Shown here: piece by piece, positions 10,501-20,340 of the stretch | Layout: each line of letters starts with the position of its first letter | How positions within the stretch are numbered: position 1 is the first letter of the stretch | Origin: Thermoflavimicrobium dichotomicum | GTDB taxonomy: Bacteria; Bacillota; Bacilli; Thermoactinomycetales; Thermoactinomycetaceae | Length of the DNA stretch: 64,000 bases | Assembly: GCF_900114055.1 (NCBI RefSeq) | Contig: NZ_FORR01000003.1 | Location: forward strand, 186,001-250,000 | Reading direction: 5' to 3' | Translations under genes and position numbers: made by a program | The notes under the pieces: model-generated | Seen by the model: the letters and a program-made list of their open reading frames with translations, nothing else | The model's database searches: none | What the model was told of the DNA's origin: nothing

Positions 10501-11046
10501 CAGATTGCTCCCGATGAACAACAGGTGGTAGAAAAAGAAATCCGCCCATATCTGGAGCGATTTTTACAAAGCACCATTTATCAACAGAAAAATCATTGGC
10601 AAACCATCTGGTGTGAGTGGGATTTCACAGAAGAAATGGCGGGAATCCAGGTTAGTGGGCAAATCGACCTGCTTTGCCAAAATGATCAGGGAATCTGGTA
10701 TTTGTATGATTATAAAACGGATCTGATTTCCAAAGAACATGTAAAACAAGCCGCTTATGAATACGAGCCACAACTGCAGTTATATGTACTGGCCTTACAG
10801 AAACGGTATGGCTGGGTTCCACAGCAGGCAACCTTGTATTTTCTTGAGCCTGATGTATTTTATACCTTTTCTGTGACTGACGCATGGCTGAAGCAAGCAG
10901 AGAATCGGTTGGAGGCAACGGCTGGTTTGTTACGTTCGACAAATGTCCATGATTGGTATGCACAACCAGGCACAGGATGCAAGCACTGTATGTATCAGTT
11001 TTTATGCAGTGAATTTGTAGAATCATCTGGGGTCGTAAATAAGTAA
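7519..11046 (+). CDS. addA: ATP-dependent helicase/nuclease AddA
   Basis: This 1175-residue UvrD-type superfamily 1A helicase has a C-terminal RecB-like nuclease. Walker A is AGAGSGKTR near residue 25, motif II is VDEYQDT, and motif III is GDPKQSIYRFRGAD. The nuclease motif DYKTD lies at 1064-1068. It works with AddB in double-strand break resection. The start is TTG at 7519, overlapping the addB stop, with AGGTGAAG upstream. An oddity is a four-cysteine set (926, then 1154, 1157 and 1163 as CxxCx5C) framing the nuclease domain. This is the iron-sulfur staple pattern known from AddB, and I do not expect it in B. subtilis AddA. Confidence 0.93.
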   Translation: MSSLTPKQKEAAVDFLTSNCVVTAGAGSGKTRVLSQRYVNLLAYHRDQPNILEQIVAITFTEKAATEMKERIRQEIKLHLEHALQSQSGEEKRWRQLLMEWDCVRISTFHSFCQQLIQDHPLEAGVDPLFSVLDEWEARLLLKEAIHESYPVFWKRYSQNQAAVSWMVGQRLEAIEHALIYVLGQMHSLGWTTDDVYEVTKKRLDQYKADLEKRWQTDFPVWEVELVKRAEKIMEAKPTKTMLNFTETWPLWYPEWKPSESLEEKARLIAVLRECLKGNWGKNRQLREEMLEVCQEIEELLRESRYIEEEQQLSLALCEWIRQVNHRYQQKKEERNALDFDDLQWKACVLLERHPELRYQLQQKIRHVLVDEYQDTNHVQKKLLDLLVKDEHGNIPPGKLFVVGDPKQSIYRFRGADVSLFSKTKEEIKKNQGKEVVLDTNFRSDPELIAFFNHVFVKLMNQDETSPNHYEEVRAREEQSQAEVVVEWIAVPDEVPEGWSERELEARMIAQHILQLRQNGIKENKIAILLRKMTHVKTYEQALASYQIPFHVVKGRGFYDRQEVLDVIHFLKILVQPGNRLAWVGVLRSPFCGVSDETILRIAMEQEWKGEIQDWIKQVDLLEEERRKLEHLANLLKQADHWLGRMKVSDLLERLLDESHYREVLWATPFGKQAVANLQKLVQQARDLKGLPAISVSAYLDWMEEWMQSEQEETEALIESEDSQSVKIMTIHQAKGLEFPVVYLPGLSDQGKPNDTIIYVDREEGLVTQLRDEEGEKVVTKRWQWMKEKEKRLEWEEAVRLFYVAVTRAEERLIFCGKADQLKESIEKTDQWSKWLDGILGYHQVNVEQGCWNYSEGRLPIRVHHSFSDCPDQKDHQARSPLIETYMEGKLTANSSYDEDLFRPIGFREHDQIAISVTKWKQLIQCPRKYYYQHAIGLPELTIEDQEKSQMLETKRLPATLKGTMVHQLLEWLMEPSSQMSDLSSLLHRAWSQFQIAPDEQQVVEKEIRPYLERFLQSTIYQQKNHWQTIWCEWDFTEEMAGIQVSGQIDLLCQNDQGIWYLYDYKTDLISKEHVKQAAYEYEPQLQLYVLALQKRYGWVPQQATLYFLEPDVFYTFSVTDAWLKQAENRLEATAGLLRSTNVHDWYAQPGTGCKHCMYQFLCSEFVESSGVVNK

Positions 11047-11224
11047 GGTTTGGCCTGTTTTTTATGGGTACTTTGGTTTTAAGTCATGAATGAAACGAGA
11101 TCATTGTCAGGATCATTTCTAGAATAAGATGTTTATTTTGTGAAATTTTAGTTATTCCTCTTGAAACCTGTTTTATTTCAGAGGATAATGGGGTTGCATA
11201 TTTTTTGAATGGGGAGAGAATGGA

Positions 11225-11626
11225 GTGGAAGCCATTAAAGAAGGTTTATCAGCGTTTATCCTTGGTTTTTTTCGCCTTTTCATTGTATCTTTAGCAATTT
11301 GGATGGCTGGATTGTTGTTTCTTCTCTTCCGTGAATTATTTAGTGCCAGGGTATTCCAGTTCCAGGAATATCTAAGAAAACTGTGGAAACTGTTTTTATT
11401 TGCTTTTGAAGGAGTAGCTTATGGTGCCGTTGTGATCACTCCACTACTTATTTACCTTGCTGAGAAGAAACTGAATTATATAATGGTCTGGGTTGCGGCC
11501 ATTATTTTATCGGTTATATATATTTATATTCGTCGACAAACAGGAACACTTTTTAGTTGGAAAGATGAGATCCGTAAGTTGTCAGAAAAAATGGGGGATC
11601 GTCGTAAACAAGATCCCTATCGATGA
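11225..11626 (+). CDS. Membrane protein of unknown function, 133 residues
   Basis: Three to four hydrophobic segments (about residues 12-38, 52-80 and 85-106) precede a charged C-terminal tail, so an integral membrane protein is likely. I do not recognise the family. The start is taken as GTG at 11225 behind GGGGAGA; a nearby ATG is in another frame. A terminator hairpin follows about 20 bases after the stop and separates it from the hydrolase gene. Confidence 0.6.
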   Translation: MEAIKEGLSAFILGFFRLFIVSLAIWMAGLLFLLFRELFSARVFQFQEYLRKLWKLFLFAFEGVAYGAVVITPLLIYLAEKKLNYIMVWVAAIILSVIYIYIRRQTGTLFSWKDEIRKLSEKMGDRRKQDPYR

Positions 11627-11646
11627 GGGAAGATGCAATCTTATGG

Positions 11647-11681
11647 AGTTCCGAACCCGATAACCGGTTTGGAACTTTTTT
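11647..11681 (+). terminator. Rho-independent terminator
   Basis: Complementary arms AGTTCC-AACC and GGTTTGGAACT are followed by TTTTTTG. It lies before the hydrolase ribosome site. This argues against the longer hydrolase reading frame that begins at 11623 and for the start at 11710. Confidence 0.75.
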
Positions 11682-11709
11682 GTATCTTTTTAGTTGGCAA
11701 GGAGGATTT

Positions 11710-12522
11710 ATGAACAGGATTGCGGGGTTTGCTCAATTGCCAGATGCTGCGTTATATTATGAAATACAAGGACAAGGAGAGCCTGTTTTATTCATTCATG
11801 GTTTTCCATTGGATCATACTTTGTGGGATGAATGTTGGAATCATTTCATTCAAGATTATCAAACCATTCGCTTCGATTTGCGAGGAATGGGGAAATCGTC
11901 GGCTCCTCTCCATAATTTTTCATATGTAGAAGATTGCCTTCAGTTGTTGGATGATTTAGAAATCGAACAAGTACATATGGTAGGCTTTTCGGTTGGTGGA
12001 AGAATTGCGATTGATGTGGCTTTACAGGCACCTTCGCGCATCCGTTCTTTGTTCTTGATTTCTCCTGGTTTAAGTGGTTATTCATGGTCTGATGAAGTGA
12101 TTAAGTCGGAAGAAAAGATGAAATACTACTTGAACCATGAACAATGGGATCAAGCAACTGAGCACATGATGCACTTTTGGGTAGCAGGCCCACATCGACA
12201 AATCGGAGAAGTGTATCCACACGTCCGGAATAAAGTCAGACAATTATTTCAACAGTCATGGTTAAGGATGCGAGAATGGAAAGGGAAAGAAGTGTTGAAC
12301 TTTAAGGCGATCGATCAACTCCAGCAAATAAGCTGTCCAACATGGATTTTAGTAGGTCAGGATGATATTGAAGATTGTTTACAGATTGGTCAATTGCTTG
12401 AGAAACAAATAAAGGGAGCCAAACTGCTTCTGATTCCAGATGCAGCGCATTTCTTGCCAATTGAACAACCTGAACGATTGGTAGAAGAAGTCAGAAAAGG
12501 GCTACAATCTTTGCAGAATTGA
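11710..12522 (+). CDS. Alpha/beta-fold hydrolase
   Basis: About 270 residues with a full alpha/beta-hydrolase triad: the oxyanion region FIHGFPLDH, the nucleophile elbow GFSVGG, the acid in VGQDD, and His in DAAHFLPIEQPERL. Substrate cannot be told from sequence; related enzymes are esterases, haloperoxidase-like hydrolases and 3-oxoadipate enol-lactonase-like proteins. The ATG at 11710 is chosen because AAGGAGG lies 5 bases upstream, and because the upstream extension of the frame runs through a terminator hairpin. It stands alone between a membrane protein and relA. Confidence 0.8.
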   Translation: MNRIAGFAQLPDAALYYEIQGQGEPVLFIHGFPLDHTLWDECWNHFIQDYQTIRFDLRGMGKSSAPLHNFSYVEDCLQLLDDLEIEQVHMVGFSVGGRIAIDVALQAPSRIRSLFLISPGLSGYSWSDEVIKSEEKMKYYLNHEQWDQATEHMMHFWVAGPHRQIGEVYPHVRNKVRQLFQQSWLRMREWKGKEVLNFKAIDQLQQISCPTWILVGQDDIEDCLQIGQLLEKQIKGAKLLLIPDAAHFLPIEQPERLVEEVRKGLQSLQN

Positions 12523-12655
12523 GTGGTTGGCTTTTTAGTAGTAGATTTGGAATCAATGGGGTGGGTATGACAGGAAACTTTCACCCTCTTTACTTTTTGG
12601 TTATGTTATATGATAATGATAGGAAATTTATTAAAGTACGGGTGATGAGTGGTCG

Positions 12656-14806
12656 ATGGAGCAACTGCTTGAACGAGCGGCATCTTACTTGAGTGAACAG
12701 GATGTAGAACTGATTGAGCGAGCATATCGTTTTGCTGAAGAAGCCCACCGGGGACAGGTGCGAAAGTCAGGAGAGCCGTTTATTACCCACCCGGTGGCCG
12801 TTGCGGAAATTTTGGCTGATTTACAAATGGATGCAGCTACATTAGTAGCTGCTCTTTTGCATGATGTTGTAGAAGATACGGGAGTCCCATTGGAACAAAT
12901 TAAAGAAGAATTTGGAGAAACGGTAGCTCTTTTGGTTGATGGTGTGACCAAATTGCGCAAACGGATCAAATTTAAATCCAGTGCTGAGCATCAGGCAGAA
13001 AACTATCGGAAAATGTTTGTTGCCATGGCTCAGGATATTCGCGTGATTTTGATTAAATTGGCTGACCGCTTGCATAATATGCGCACACTCAAGTATATGC
13101 CAGAGCACAAACAGCGAATTAAGGCGAATGAAACATTGGAAATTTTTGCTCCCCTTGCCCATCGCTTGGGGATTTCCAAAATCAAGTGGGAATTGGAAGA
13201 TATTTCCTTGCGTTACCTGAATCCGCAGCAATATTACCGCATTGTTAATTTGATGAAGAAAAAACGTGCGGAACGAGAAGAGTATTTAAATGAGATTATT
13301 GCCATTTTGGAAAAGCGTTTTAAAGAAATGGAAATCAAGGTATTGGACATTTCTGGGAGACCCAAACACATTTATAGCATTTATCGCAAAATGGTGAATA
13401 AACACAAAGAGTTTAATGAAATTTATGACCTGATGGCGGTCAGAGTCATCGTGGATACTGTTCGTGACTGTTACGCTGTTTTGGGAATCATTCATACCAT
13501 CTGGAAGCCGATTCCTGGACGGTTTAAGGACTATATTGCCATGCCCAAAGCCAATATGTATCAATCACTTCACACAACGGTGATTGGTCCTAAAGGTGAT
13601 CCGATCGAGGTACAGATTCGAACCATGGACATGCACCGTACTGCTGAGTATGGGATTGCGGCTCATTGGGCTTATAAAGAAGGAACCTCGGTTCAAAACA
13701 GCGATTATGAAAATAAGCTGAAATGGTTCCGGGAAATGATGGAATTACAGAAAGAAGCCAAAGATGCGCAAGAATTCATCGAAAACCTCAAAATGGACTG
13801 GTTTTCCGACTCTGTCTTTGTGTTTACACCCAAAGGAGATGTGATTGAACTTCCAACAGGTTCAGTTCCTTTGGATTTTGCTTACCGCATTCATACAGAG
13901 ATTGGAAACAAATGTATTGGAGCCAAAGTAAATGGAAAAATCGTTCCACTTGATTATAAGTTAAACACAGGCGACATTGTGGAGATCCTGACTTCCAAAC
14001 ATAGCTATGGACCGAGTCAGGACTGGCTGAAAATCGTGAAATCATCCCATGCGAAAAACAAGATTCGCAGTTGGTTTAAGAAACAGCAGCGAGAAGAGAG
14101 TGTTACTAAAGGGAAAGAAATGATTGAGGCTCTCTTGAAGAAGCATGAGTATAATGTCGAAGAAGTCCTGGTTCCTGAACGTATTGCTGAAGTAACGAAG
14201 AAATTCAATTTCCAGGATGAAGATGATATGTACGCTGCAGTAGGGTATGGTGGGATTTCTGCATCACAAGTGGTTCATCGTTTGACAGATGGATTGAAGA
14301 ATGAAGAACCTGTCGTACTTCCCAAAGTCAAAACATTACCCAAAAAATATCCGCGTTCAAATGTAGGAGTACGAGTCAAGGGAGTGGACAACCTGCTGAT
14401 TCGTTTATCACGATGTTGCAACCCTGTTCCGGGTGAAGATATTTGTGGTTTTGTGACCCAGGGTAGGGGGATATCGGTTCATCGTACAGATTGCCCCAAT
14501 TTACAGCAAGTCGATGAAGAGCGACGGATTGAAGTCGAATGGGTAGGCGAGCAAGAATCCTCTCAACTTTATCATGTGGATATTGAAGTCAGTGCATTTG
14601 ATCGCCTCGGTTTGCTAAATGATGTTTTGCAAGTGTTAGCCGATACCAAAGCTTCTTACTCGCAAGTAAGTGCAAAGGTACATCGGAAAGAATTTGCCAA
14701 TATCATGATTCGGGTGATGATCCGCAATGCAAATCATCTCAAAACCGTGGTAGAAAAAGTCAAGGCGATTCGTGATGTATATAGTGTCAAGCGATTGATG
14801 CAATAG
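12656..14806 (+). CDS. relA: Bifunctional (p)ppGpp synthetase/hydrolase RelA
   Basis: This 716-residue Rel protein has all expected domains. The HD hydrolase domain has HP at 45-46 and HD at 69-70. The synthetase domain carries [24 protein letters not shown] domain lies in the middle and an ACT domain at the C-terminus. It makes and degrades (p)ppGpp in the stringent response from GTP/GDP and ATP. Both catalytic centres look intact. It is followed after 14 bases by dtd, the usual Firmicute pairing; the apt gene that often precedes it is absent here. Confidence 0.96.
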   Translation: MEQLLERAASYLSEQDVELIERAYRFAEEAHRGQVRKSGEPFITHPVAVAEILADLQMDAATLVAALLHDVVEDTGVPLEQIKEEFGETVALLVDGVTKLRKRIKFKSSAEHQAENYRKMFVAMAQDIRVILIKLADRLHNMRTLKYMPEHKQRIKANETLEIFAPLAHRLGISKIKWELEDISLRYLNPQQYYRIVNLMKKKRAEREEYLNEIIAILEKRFKEMEIKVLDISGRPKHIYSIYRKMVNKHKEFNEIYDLMAVRVIVDTVRDCYAVLGIIHTIWKPIPGRFKDYIAMPKANMYQSLHTTVIGPKGDPIEVQIRTMDMHRTAEYGIAAHWAYKEGTSVQNSDYENKLKWFREMMELQKEAKDAQEFIENLKMDWFSDSVFVFTPKGDVIELPTGSVPLDFAYRIHTEIGNKCIGAKVNGKIVPLDYKLNTGDIVEILTSKHSYGPSQDWLKIVKSSHAKNKIRSWFKKQQREESVTKGKEMIEALLKKHEYNVEEVLVPERIAEVTKKFNFQDEDDMYAAVGYGGISASQVVHRLTDGLKNEEPVVLPKVKTLPKKYPRSNVGVRVKGVDNLLIRLSRCCNPVPGEDICGFVTQGRGISVHRTDCPNLQQVDEERRIEVEWVGEQESSQLYHVDIEVSAFDRLGLLNDVLQVLADTKASYSQVSAKVHRKEFANIMIRVMIRNANHLKTVVEKVKAIRDVYSVKRLMQ

Positions 14807-14820
14807 GGGTGGAGAACGAG

Positions 14821-15261
14821 ATGAGAGTTCTTTTGCAACGGGTGAAAGAGGCAAAAGTGACAGTAGAGAAGGAAATCACAGGAGAGATCAGGCAAGGACT
14901 GTTATTATTGGTAGGTTTTACAGAAGGAGACGATGAAAAAGATTTGGACTACCTTGCTGATAAAATTGTTCATCTCCGGATCTTTGAGGATGAAGAAGGA
15001 AAGATGAATCGTTCCCTGTTGGATGTGGGTGGGGCTATTTTATCAGTCTCCCAATTTACATTATATGGTGACTGTCGGAAGGGACGTAGGCCGAACTTTA
15101 TGGCAGCCTTACGTCCCGATCAAGCAAACATTCTTTATGAACGTTTTAATGAGAAGTTGCGTTCTTATGGAGTTCAGGTGGAGACGGGGGTTTTTGGAGC
15201 CATGATGGAAGTTCATTTGATTAATGATGGCCCTGTCACCCTGATGCTGGAAAGCAAATAA
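14821..15261 (+). CDS. dtd: D-aminoacyl-tRNA deacylase
   Basis: This 146-residue DTD enzyme frees D-amino acids from mischarged tRNA. The two family signatures, [10 protein letters not shown] (catalytic region) and NDGPVT (the cross-subunit GP motif), are both present. The ATG at 14821 is preferred over the in-frame GTG at 14809 because GGGGTGGAG precedes it at the right distance and the product then starts MRVLLQRV, the usual N-terminus. It is cotranscribed with relA. Confidence 0.95.
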   Translation: MRVLLQRVKEAKVTVEKEITGEIRQGLLLLVGFTEGDDEKDLDYLADKIVHLRIFEDEEGKMNRSLLDVGGAILSVSQFTLYGDCRKGRRPNFMAALRPDQANILYERFNEKLRSYGVQVETGVFGAMMEVHLINDGPVTLMLESK

Positions 15262-15292
15262 ATAGAAGATCAACTTCTTATAGACCTCTGAT

Positions 15293-15332
15293 CCCTATTC
15301 TATGCACTGGTTGAATAGGGATATGCTATAAT
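15293..15332 (+). promoter_or_regulatory. Hairpin and extended -10 promoter before transketolase
   Basis: A perfect 8-bp inverted repeat (CCCTATTC 15293-15300, GAATAGGG 15313-15320) is followed directly by an extended -10 element TGCTATAAT (TATAAT at 15327-15332). No good -35 box is seen. The hairpin lacks a T-tract, so it may be an operator rather than a terminator. Confidence 0.5.
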
Positions 15333-15390
15333 GACCTAGGATAAGGATATGATATGGAATGATTTTTGCTAATGATAGGGGAGAATAGGT

Positions 15391-17394
15391 ATGGTACAAT
15401 CGATTGATCAATTATCGGTTCATACGATTCGGATGCTTTCCATCGACATGATCGAAAAAGCAAATTCAGGCCATCCAGGAATGCCCATGGGTGCTGCGCC
15501 AATGGCTTATACATTATGGGCTAAAGTGATGAATCACAATCCGGCAAATCCGGCCTGGTTTAACCGTGATCGCTTCATTTTGTCTGCAGGACATGGATCT
15601 GCCTTGTTGTACAGTTTGTTGCACCTGTTCGGTTATGGTTTGTCCATCGACGAGTTGAAACGATTCCGTCAATGGGGAAGTTTGACACCAGGGCATCCAG
15701 AGGTAAAACACACGCCTGGCGTGGAAGCAACGACTGGACCACTGGGCCAAGGGATTTCGAATGGTGTCGGCTTTGCCATGGCAGAACGCTTCTTGGCAGC
15801 TAAGTACAATCGTGAAGGATATCCTGTCGTCGATCATTATACATATGTGTTGTGTAGCGATGGCGATCTCATGGAAGGGGTAGCAGCTGAAGCATGTTCA
15901 CTTGCTGGGCATTTGCGATTAGGCAAGCTGATTGCTCTTTATGACTCCAATGATATTTCGCTTGATGGTGAGTTGGCCCATTCTTTTACTGAAGATGTGC
16001 AAAAACGTTTTGAAGCATATGGCTGGCAAGTACTGCGTGTCGAAGATGGTAATGACATTCAAGCGATTGAAGCGGCTATTCTTGAGGCGCAAAAAGATGA
16101 AAGCCGTCCTACGTTAATTGAAGTGCGTACAGTTATTGGTTATGGTAGTCCAAATCGCGCTGGAACATCGGAAGTACACGGAAAACCATTGGGAGCAGAA
16201 GAAGTAGCTGAAGTACGAAAAGCATATCAATGGGAATCAGATGAAGAATTCTTTGTGCCACAGGAAGTGAAAGAGCATTTCCAAGAGTTGCAAGCAAAGC
16301 TGGCTCAAAAAGAAGCAGCTTGGAACGATATGTTCAAACGCTATCAAGCTGAATATCCAGCGCTCGCCAAGGAATTGGAACAAGCGATTCGTGGTGAACT
16401 GCCAGAAGGTTGGGACCAGGATCTGCCTCAATATCAAGTGGGGGATAAAGCTGTAGCCACACGTGTAGCATCAGGGGCCGCTATTCAGGCTTTGGCGAAA
16501 AGAATTCCTTACTTTCTTGGGGGCTCAGCGGATCTGGCTTCTTCCAACAATACCCTGATTAAAGAAGAAGGCCCATTCCATGCCGAAGACTATGCAGGAC
16601 GCAATATCTGGTTTGGAGTACGCGAACACGGTATGGGTGCTGCACTGAATGGGATGTTGTTGCATGGTGGTGTACGGGCATATGGTGGAACATTTATGGT
16701 GTTCTCCGATTATCTCCGGCCATCCATTCGGGTTGCAGCCTTGTCCAAGTTACCTGTTATCTATGTATTTACTCATGATAGCATTGCAGTGGGAGAAGAC
16801 GGACCTACCCATCAACCGATTGAACAGGTTCCATCACTGCGTCTCATTCCAAACGTAAAGCTGATTCGTCCAGCTGATGCCAATGAAACTGTAGCAGCTT
16901 GGGCTTATGCTGTCAGTCAAAACGAATCACCAGTGATTCTTTCACTCACCCGTCAAGCTTTACCGATCTTGCCAGGAACTGTTGGAATCAAGAAAGAAAC
17001 CATTGCCAAAGGTGCTTATGTCATTTCTGAAGCACAGGGTGAACCGCAAGGCATTCTCATTGCAACAGGGTCAGAAGTGAGCTTGGCCATTGAAGCCCAA
17101 CAAAAATTGCAAGAGAAAGGGATTGCAGTTCGAGTTGTCAGCATGCCTTGCCGTGAATTATTTGATCAACAAGACGAAGCATATCGTGAATCGGTTCTGC
17201 CTTCTCACCTGACTGCTCGTGTTGCCGTAGAAGCGGCTCATCCAACTGGTTGGGAGCGCTATGTCGGCGAAAAAGGAGCAGTGATTGGTATTGATCATTT
17301 TGGCGCATCTGCACCTGGCGGTTTTGTCATGAAACAATTTGGTTTCCATGTAGATCATGTTGTAGCCAAAATGGAAGAAGTGCTAGGAAAGTAA
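15391..17394 (+). CDS. tkt: Transketolase
   Basis: This 667-residue enzyme has the three transketolase domains. The N-terminal thiamine diphosphate-binding part includes GHPGMPMG and the GDG...EA metal motif (SDGDLMEG). The pyrimidine domain contains the [11 protein letters not shown] stretch with the conserved glutamate. The C-terminal domain follows. It moves two-carbon ketol units in the non-oxidative pentose phosphate pathway. It looks monocistronic, with its own promoter-like region and a strong terminator. GGGGAGAATAGG precedes the ATG. Confidence 0.97.
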   Translation: MVQSIDQLSVHTIRMLSIDMIEKANSGHPGMPMGAAPMAYTLWAKVMNHNPANPAWFNRDRFILSAGHGSALLYSLLHLFGYGLSIDELKRFRQWGSLTPGHPEVKHTPGVEATTGPLGQGISNGVGFAMAERFLAAKYNREGYPVVDHYTYVLCSDGDLMEGVAAEACSLAGHLRLGKLIALYDSNDISLDGELAHSFTEDVQKRFEAYGWQVLRVEDGNDIQAIEAAILEAQKDESRPTLIEVRTVIGYGSPNRAGTSEVHGKPLGAEEVAEVRKAYQWESDEEFFVPQEVKEHFQELQAKLAQKEAAWNDMFKRYQAEYPALAKELEQAIRGELPEGWDQDLPQYQVGDKAVATRVASGAAIQALAKRIPYFLGGSADLASSNNTLIKEEGPFHAEDYAGRNIWFGVREHGMGAALNGMLLHGGVRAYGGTFMVFSDYLRPSIRVAALSKLPVIYVFTHDSIAVGEDGPTHQPIEQVPSLRLIPNVKLIRPADANETVAAWAYAVSQNESPVILSLTRQALPILPGTVGIKKETIAKGAYVISEAQGEPQGILIATGSEVSLAIEAQQKLQEKGIAVRVVSMPCRELFDQQDEAYRESVLPSHLTARVAVEAAHPTGWERYVGEKGAVIGIDHFGASAPGGFVMKQFGFHVDHVVAKMEEVLGK

Positions 17395-17436
17395 ACATGG
17401 AAAACCATTTTTTGCGAACAAGATGATATATGCTTA

Positions 17437-17467
17437 AAACTCTGGCTATTCCTAAGCCAGAGTTTTT
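17437..17467 (+). terminator. Rho-independent terminator of tkt
   Basis: AAAACTCTGGCT pairs with AGCCAGAGTTTT across a 7-base loop, and the downstream arm runs into a T-rich tail. It lies about 45 bases after the tkt stop codon. Confidence 0.9.
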
Positions 17468-17521
17468 ATTTTCAATAAGTGGGCAAGCTAGCATTTGAAC
17501 AAAGGAAAAAGGAGAATAAAA

Positions 17522-17680
17522 ATGCGTCGCTTACCTAAAGAAATGGAAGTCAAACAACAAATGGCATTGCAAGCGAGCGCTCATTTAAAAGAAGTGGATA
17601 TTTTGCTGGATCTAGTGGAAAAAGAAAATGGAAATCAAATTGTTCCCGTGGAGCAATGGGTACAAAAACAGCGTTTTTAA
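17522..17680 (+). CDS. Small protein of 52 residues, unknown
   Basis: The ATG at 17522 follows an AAAAAGGAG ribosome site. The product (MRRLPKEMEVKQQMALQASA...) is helical and charged, without cysteine or membrane segment. It lies between the tkt terminator and the convergent nuclease gene. I do not recognise the family; the good ribosome site is the main support. Confidence 0.6.
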   Translation: MRRLPKEMEVKQQMALQASAHLKEVDILLDLVEKENGNQIVPVEQWVQKQRF

Positions 17681-17705
17681 GTATGAGGTTTGTTTCAATT
17701 TTATT

Positions 17706-18439
17706 TTAAGGAAGCGATTCGCAAACGATCCCATCTTGATCAGAACCGTCTAATTGGTCTGCGTTATGGGATGAACTGCCTCCTTTAGCTTCAAAATAAG
17801 CTTGGGCTTCTTTCTGTGTTCTAAAATCAGTACAGTCCTTATCTTCACTCGTTTTGAGTGATTGTTTTCTTTCAGGATCTGCATGGGTCTGAACTGAGTG
17901 ATCAAAACCATTGGCTGTGACATATCCATGGAGAGACCAAATACCACTTTTTGGCGTTTGGCCTTTTCTTCAACGGCTTTTAATCGCTCATAGTATTTCA
18001 AATTAGGTGGAAATGGAGCAATACGGGCATAGCCATTCATCAATAACAGTTCCTGTATGAGCTGATCACCTTTGAAAGCATAAAGAAGCAATCGGTCATA
18101 ATCATCTTTTTCTTTTTCATCTTGTTCAAAGAAAAGGGTTTGACCTGCCAGTTGTGCTTGTAAAAATGCTTTTGCTTTTTCTGCAAATGGTTGTGACTTT
18201 TTCTCATTTTGTTTATTTAATTCAGGGGTATCCACTAACAGGAGACGAACCCGTTTTCTTTTACCATGAAGTTCGATTTCCAAAGTATCTCCGTCAATGA
18301 TGTGCATGACGGTTGCTTTCCATTTGGTTGGCTGTTTTTGGGAGATGGGATGATGATTTGATTGATAAGTGTCAATAGTTAGAATCGAGAGGGCGAAAAT
18401 AGCCAGGATATACTTGAATTTCCCCAAGTGATTGTTCAT
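17706..18439 (-). pseudogene. Thermonuclease-family protein with excalibur domain, frameshifted
   Basis: The frame starting at 18439 encodes an N-terminal signal-like segment, then a staphylococcal-nuclease fold (IIDGDTLEIEL, RVRLLLVDTPE, DDYDRLLLYAF) and runs on to a nonsense tail ending at 17750. A one-base change in an A5 run (plus-strand T5, 17948-17952) moves the correct frame. Restoring one A gives KSGIWSLHGYV and then a complete excalibur calcium-binding domain ending DQDGIVCESLP with a stop at 17706. The intact protein would be an exported Ca-dependent nuclease. Either the gene is broken after the nuclease core, or this is a sequencing error in a homopolymer. Confidence 0.85.
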
Positions 18440-18466
18440 GGAATCAACTCCATCTTCTTTTTGCCG

Positions 18467-18500
18467 AAAAAAAACATCCCTTAGCCTTATTCTAAGGGAT
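18467..18500 (-). terminator. Rho-independent terminator of the PhoX-like gene
   Basis: ATCCCTTAG and CTAAGGGAT form a perfect 9-bp stem, followed in the minus-strand direction by eight U. Confidence 0.9.
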
Positions 18501-18510
18501 GCGAGATGGA

Positions 18511-20103
18511 TTAAAAACCACGAATGGCAACAACAGCAGGGCGTGGAATATCTCCATGTGGCCAGCGGCTGGTTGGATTTTTGGGATCCGTGGTTTCTTC
18601 ACCTGGATGTTGTACAGCGATGAATAAGGTTTTCTCATCAGGAGTAAACCAGGGTCCAGTCATTTCGCATTCGCGTGGTCCAGAGGCGAATTGGAATGCC
18701 TCCCCTTCATGTTTACCATAGGTAGGAATGAAGAAAATGCCATTGTTCTTGAATGATTTGTACACATTGTCTTGGTTTAATTTGTTAGAAGATATGTCAC
18801 AACATACCCATAGGTTGCCTTTGCGATCAAAGAGCAAATTGTCTGGGCAGGCGAATCCGCTTTGGGGGCCACCAACGGCAAATACTTCAAACTCAAAACG
18901 TTCCGATGCGGGATCATTGTTTTTTTCTTTGAAGCGAAGGATTTGTCCATAGAAATTGCCATGTTTGGTATTGTTGGTCAAGGCTAGATAAGCATGTCCA
19001 TCCACCGGATTTACTTCCACATCTTCTGGGCGATCCATCGGAGTTGCACCCAATAACTTGGCTGCATCACGGCAGTTGACCAATACTTCTCCCTGTGTTT
19101 TATACTTTTCTTTTAATTGCGGTGATTTATTGATATCAAGAGGGAGCCATTCCCCTTTTTCCAGGTTCGCTACATAAAGGGTTCCTTTTTCAAGTAATTT
19201 CGAGTTTTGATGTCCGAGTTCTGGGCGATATGCTTCGTCACTCACATATTTATAGAAATATTGGTCATTGGAATCGTCACCCATATATATAACCAAACGT
19301 TTATTTTTGGAAAGCGTCATCGCTGCATTTTCATGACTGAAACGTCCAAGGGCTGTATGCTTTTTCGGTTTGGATTGAGGATTAAATGGATCCACTTCAA
19401 CAACCCAACCGTAATGGGTTGTATTTCGACCCCAACGTTTGGCGTCTTCTTCAAAGTTTTCTTCACACGTTAATACCGTATCCCATAAAGTTCGGCCACC
19501 ACTGCAGTTGGCAAATGTTCCTTTGACTTCTGTCACACTACCGACAGCGGCATCTCCACGGGCTGGGCCTGTAAGATCCATCATCGTATTCGCAGTAATT
19601 CGACGGGCATAACGACTGTTTTTCACCAATTGCCATTTGCCTTTTTCCATTTTGATTTCGAGGATGCTTCCACCCAAGTTATATTGTTCAATTTCAAACT
19701 TCTTTGCTTCTGGTGTGGATGCATCATAGAGGAAGATAGAACCTGAACCGATATATTCGTGGTTCACCCACAGTAAACCGTGGCTGGAAGAGCGGTTGAT
19801 CGGGAAGTATACCGTTAAGTCGCAATTATATCCAAACTTTTCGCCATTACCGATATCATCTCCCCATGCCGCAATCACATCATATGTAAATCCGCGAGGC
19901 AGCACAAGGTCATCTTTATCTGTCGGTTGGATGGGGTGGAATGGAGGGGTGGGACCACTTTTTTGAATCAGTGTTTCTACTTTTTCAGGCAATTTGCCTG
20001 CCGCATCAGCTACGGAGCTGATTCCTGTAGTGGCTCCAACAAGCGCAGTTGTTCCTACACCGAGATAGGTCATAAACTGTCTGCGGGAAATTTTTTGATC
20101 CAT
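18511..20103 (-). CDS. PhoX-type phosphatase family protein (DUF839), Tat-exported
   Basis: This 530-residue protein begins with a twin-arginine signal (SRRQFM, residues 6-11) and a hydrophobic stretch ending near an Ala-Asp-Ala cleavage region. The body has PhoX/DUF839 features such as LLWVNHEYIGSG, CEENFEEDA, GRFSHENAAMT and a C-terminal GPRECEMTGPWFTPDEKTLF. PhoX enzymes are Ca/Fe-dependent periplasmic or extracellular alkaline phosphatases folded before Tat export. It carries its own terminator and no Pho-box could be confirmed. DUF839 proteins differ in activity, so phosphatase function is inferred. Confidence 0.88.
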   Translation of the reverse strand: MDQKISRRQFMTYLGVGTTALVGATTGISSVADAAGKLPEKVETLIQKSGPTPPFHPIQPTDKDDLVLPRGFTYDVIAAWGDDIGNGEKFGYNCDLTVYFPINRSSSHGLLWVNHEYIGSGSIFLYDASTPEAKKFEIEQYNLGGSILEIKMEKGKWQLVKNSRYARRITANTMMDLTGPARGDAAVGSVTEVKGTFANCSGGRTLWDTVLTCEENFEEDAKRWGRNTTHYGWVVEVDPFNPQSKPKKHTALGRFSHENAAMTLSKNKRLVIYMGDDSNDQYFYKYVSDEAYRPELGHQNSKLLEKGTLYVANLEKGEWLPLDINKSPQLKEKYKTQGEVLVNCRDAAKLLGATPMDRPEDVEVNPVDGHAYLALTNNTKHGNFYGQILRFKEKNNDPASERFEFEVFAVGGPQSGFACPDNLLFDRKGNLWVCCDISSNKLNQDNVYKSFKNNGIFFIPTYGKHEGEAFQFASGPRECEMTGPWFTPDEKTLFIAVQHPGEETTDPKNPTSRWPHGDIPRPAVVAIRGF

Positions 20104-20340
20104 TTGATCGACTCCTTATGACAAACATGATCATATTTTGAATTTACAATAAAACTATTAAAGAGATTTTAATGGCTTTTAAAGATTTGCTCATAGCCGC
20201 TACAATATCAGTGGTGTGGGGTTTACAACCATGGTGGTAGATGGAGGCGATTTTTGAGTCATTGATAAAGTTTCCGTTATATGTATTTCAACAGACCATG
20301 TAGCCGAGCAGTACCATAAGAGGGATGAAAAAGATGTTCT

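Noticed and set aside
11623-11709. N-terminal extension of the alpha/beta hydrolase
   Set aside because: This part runs through a terminator hairpin. The internal ATG at 11710 has a strong ribosome site and begins at the normal fold start.
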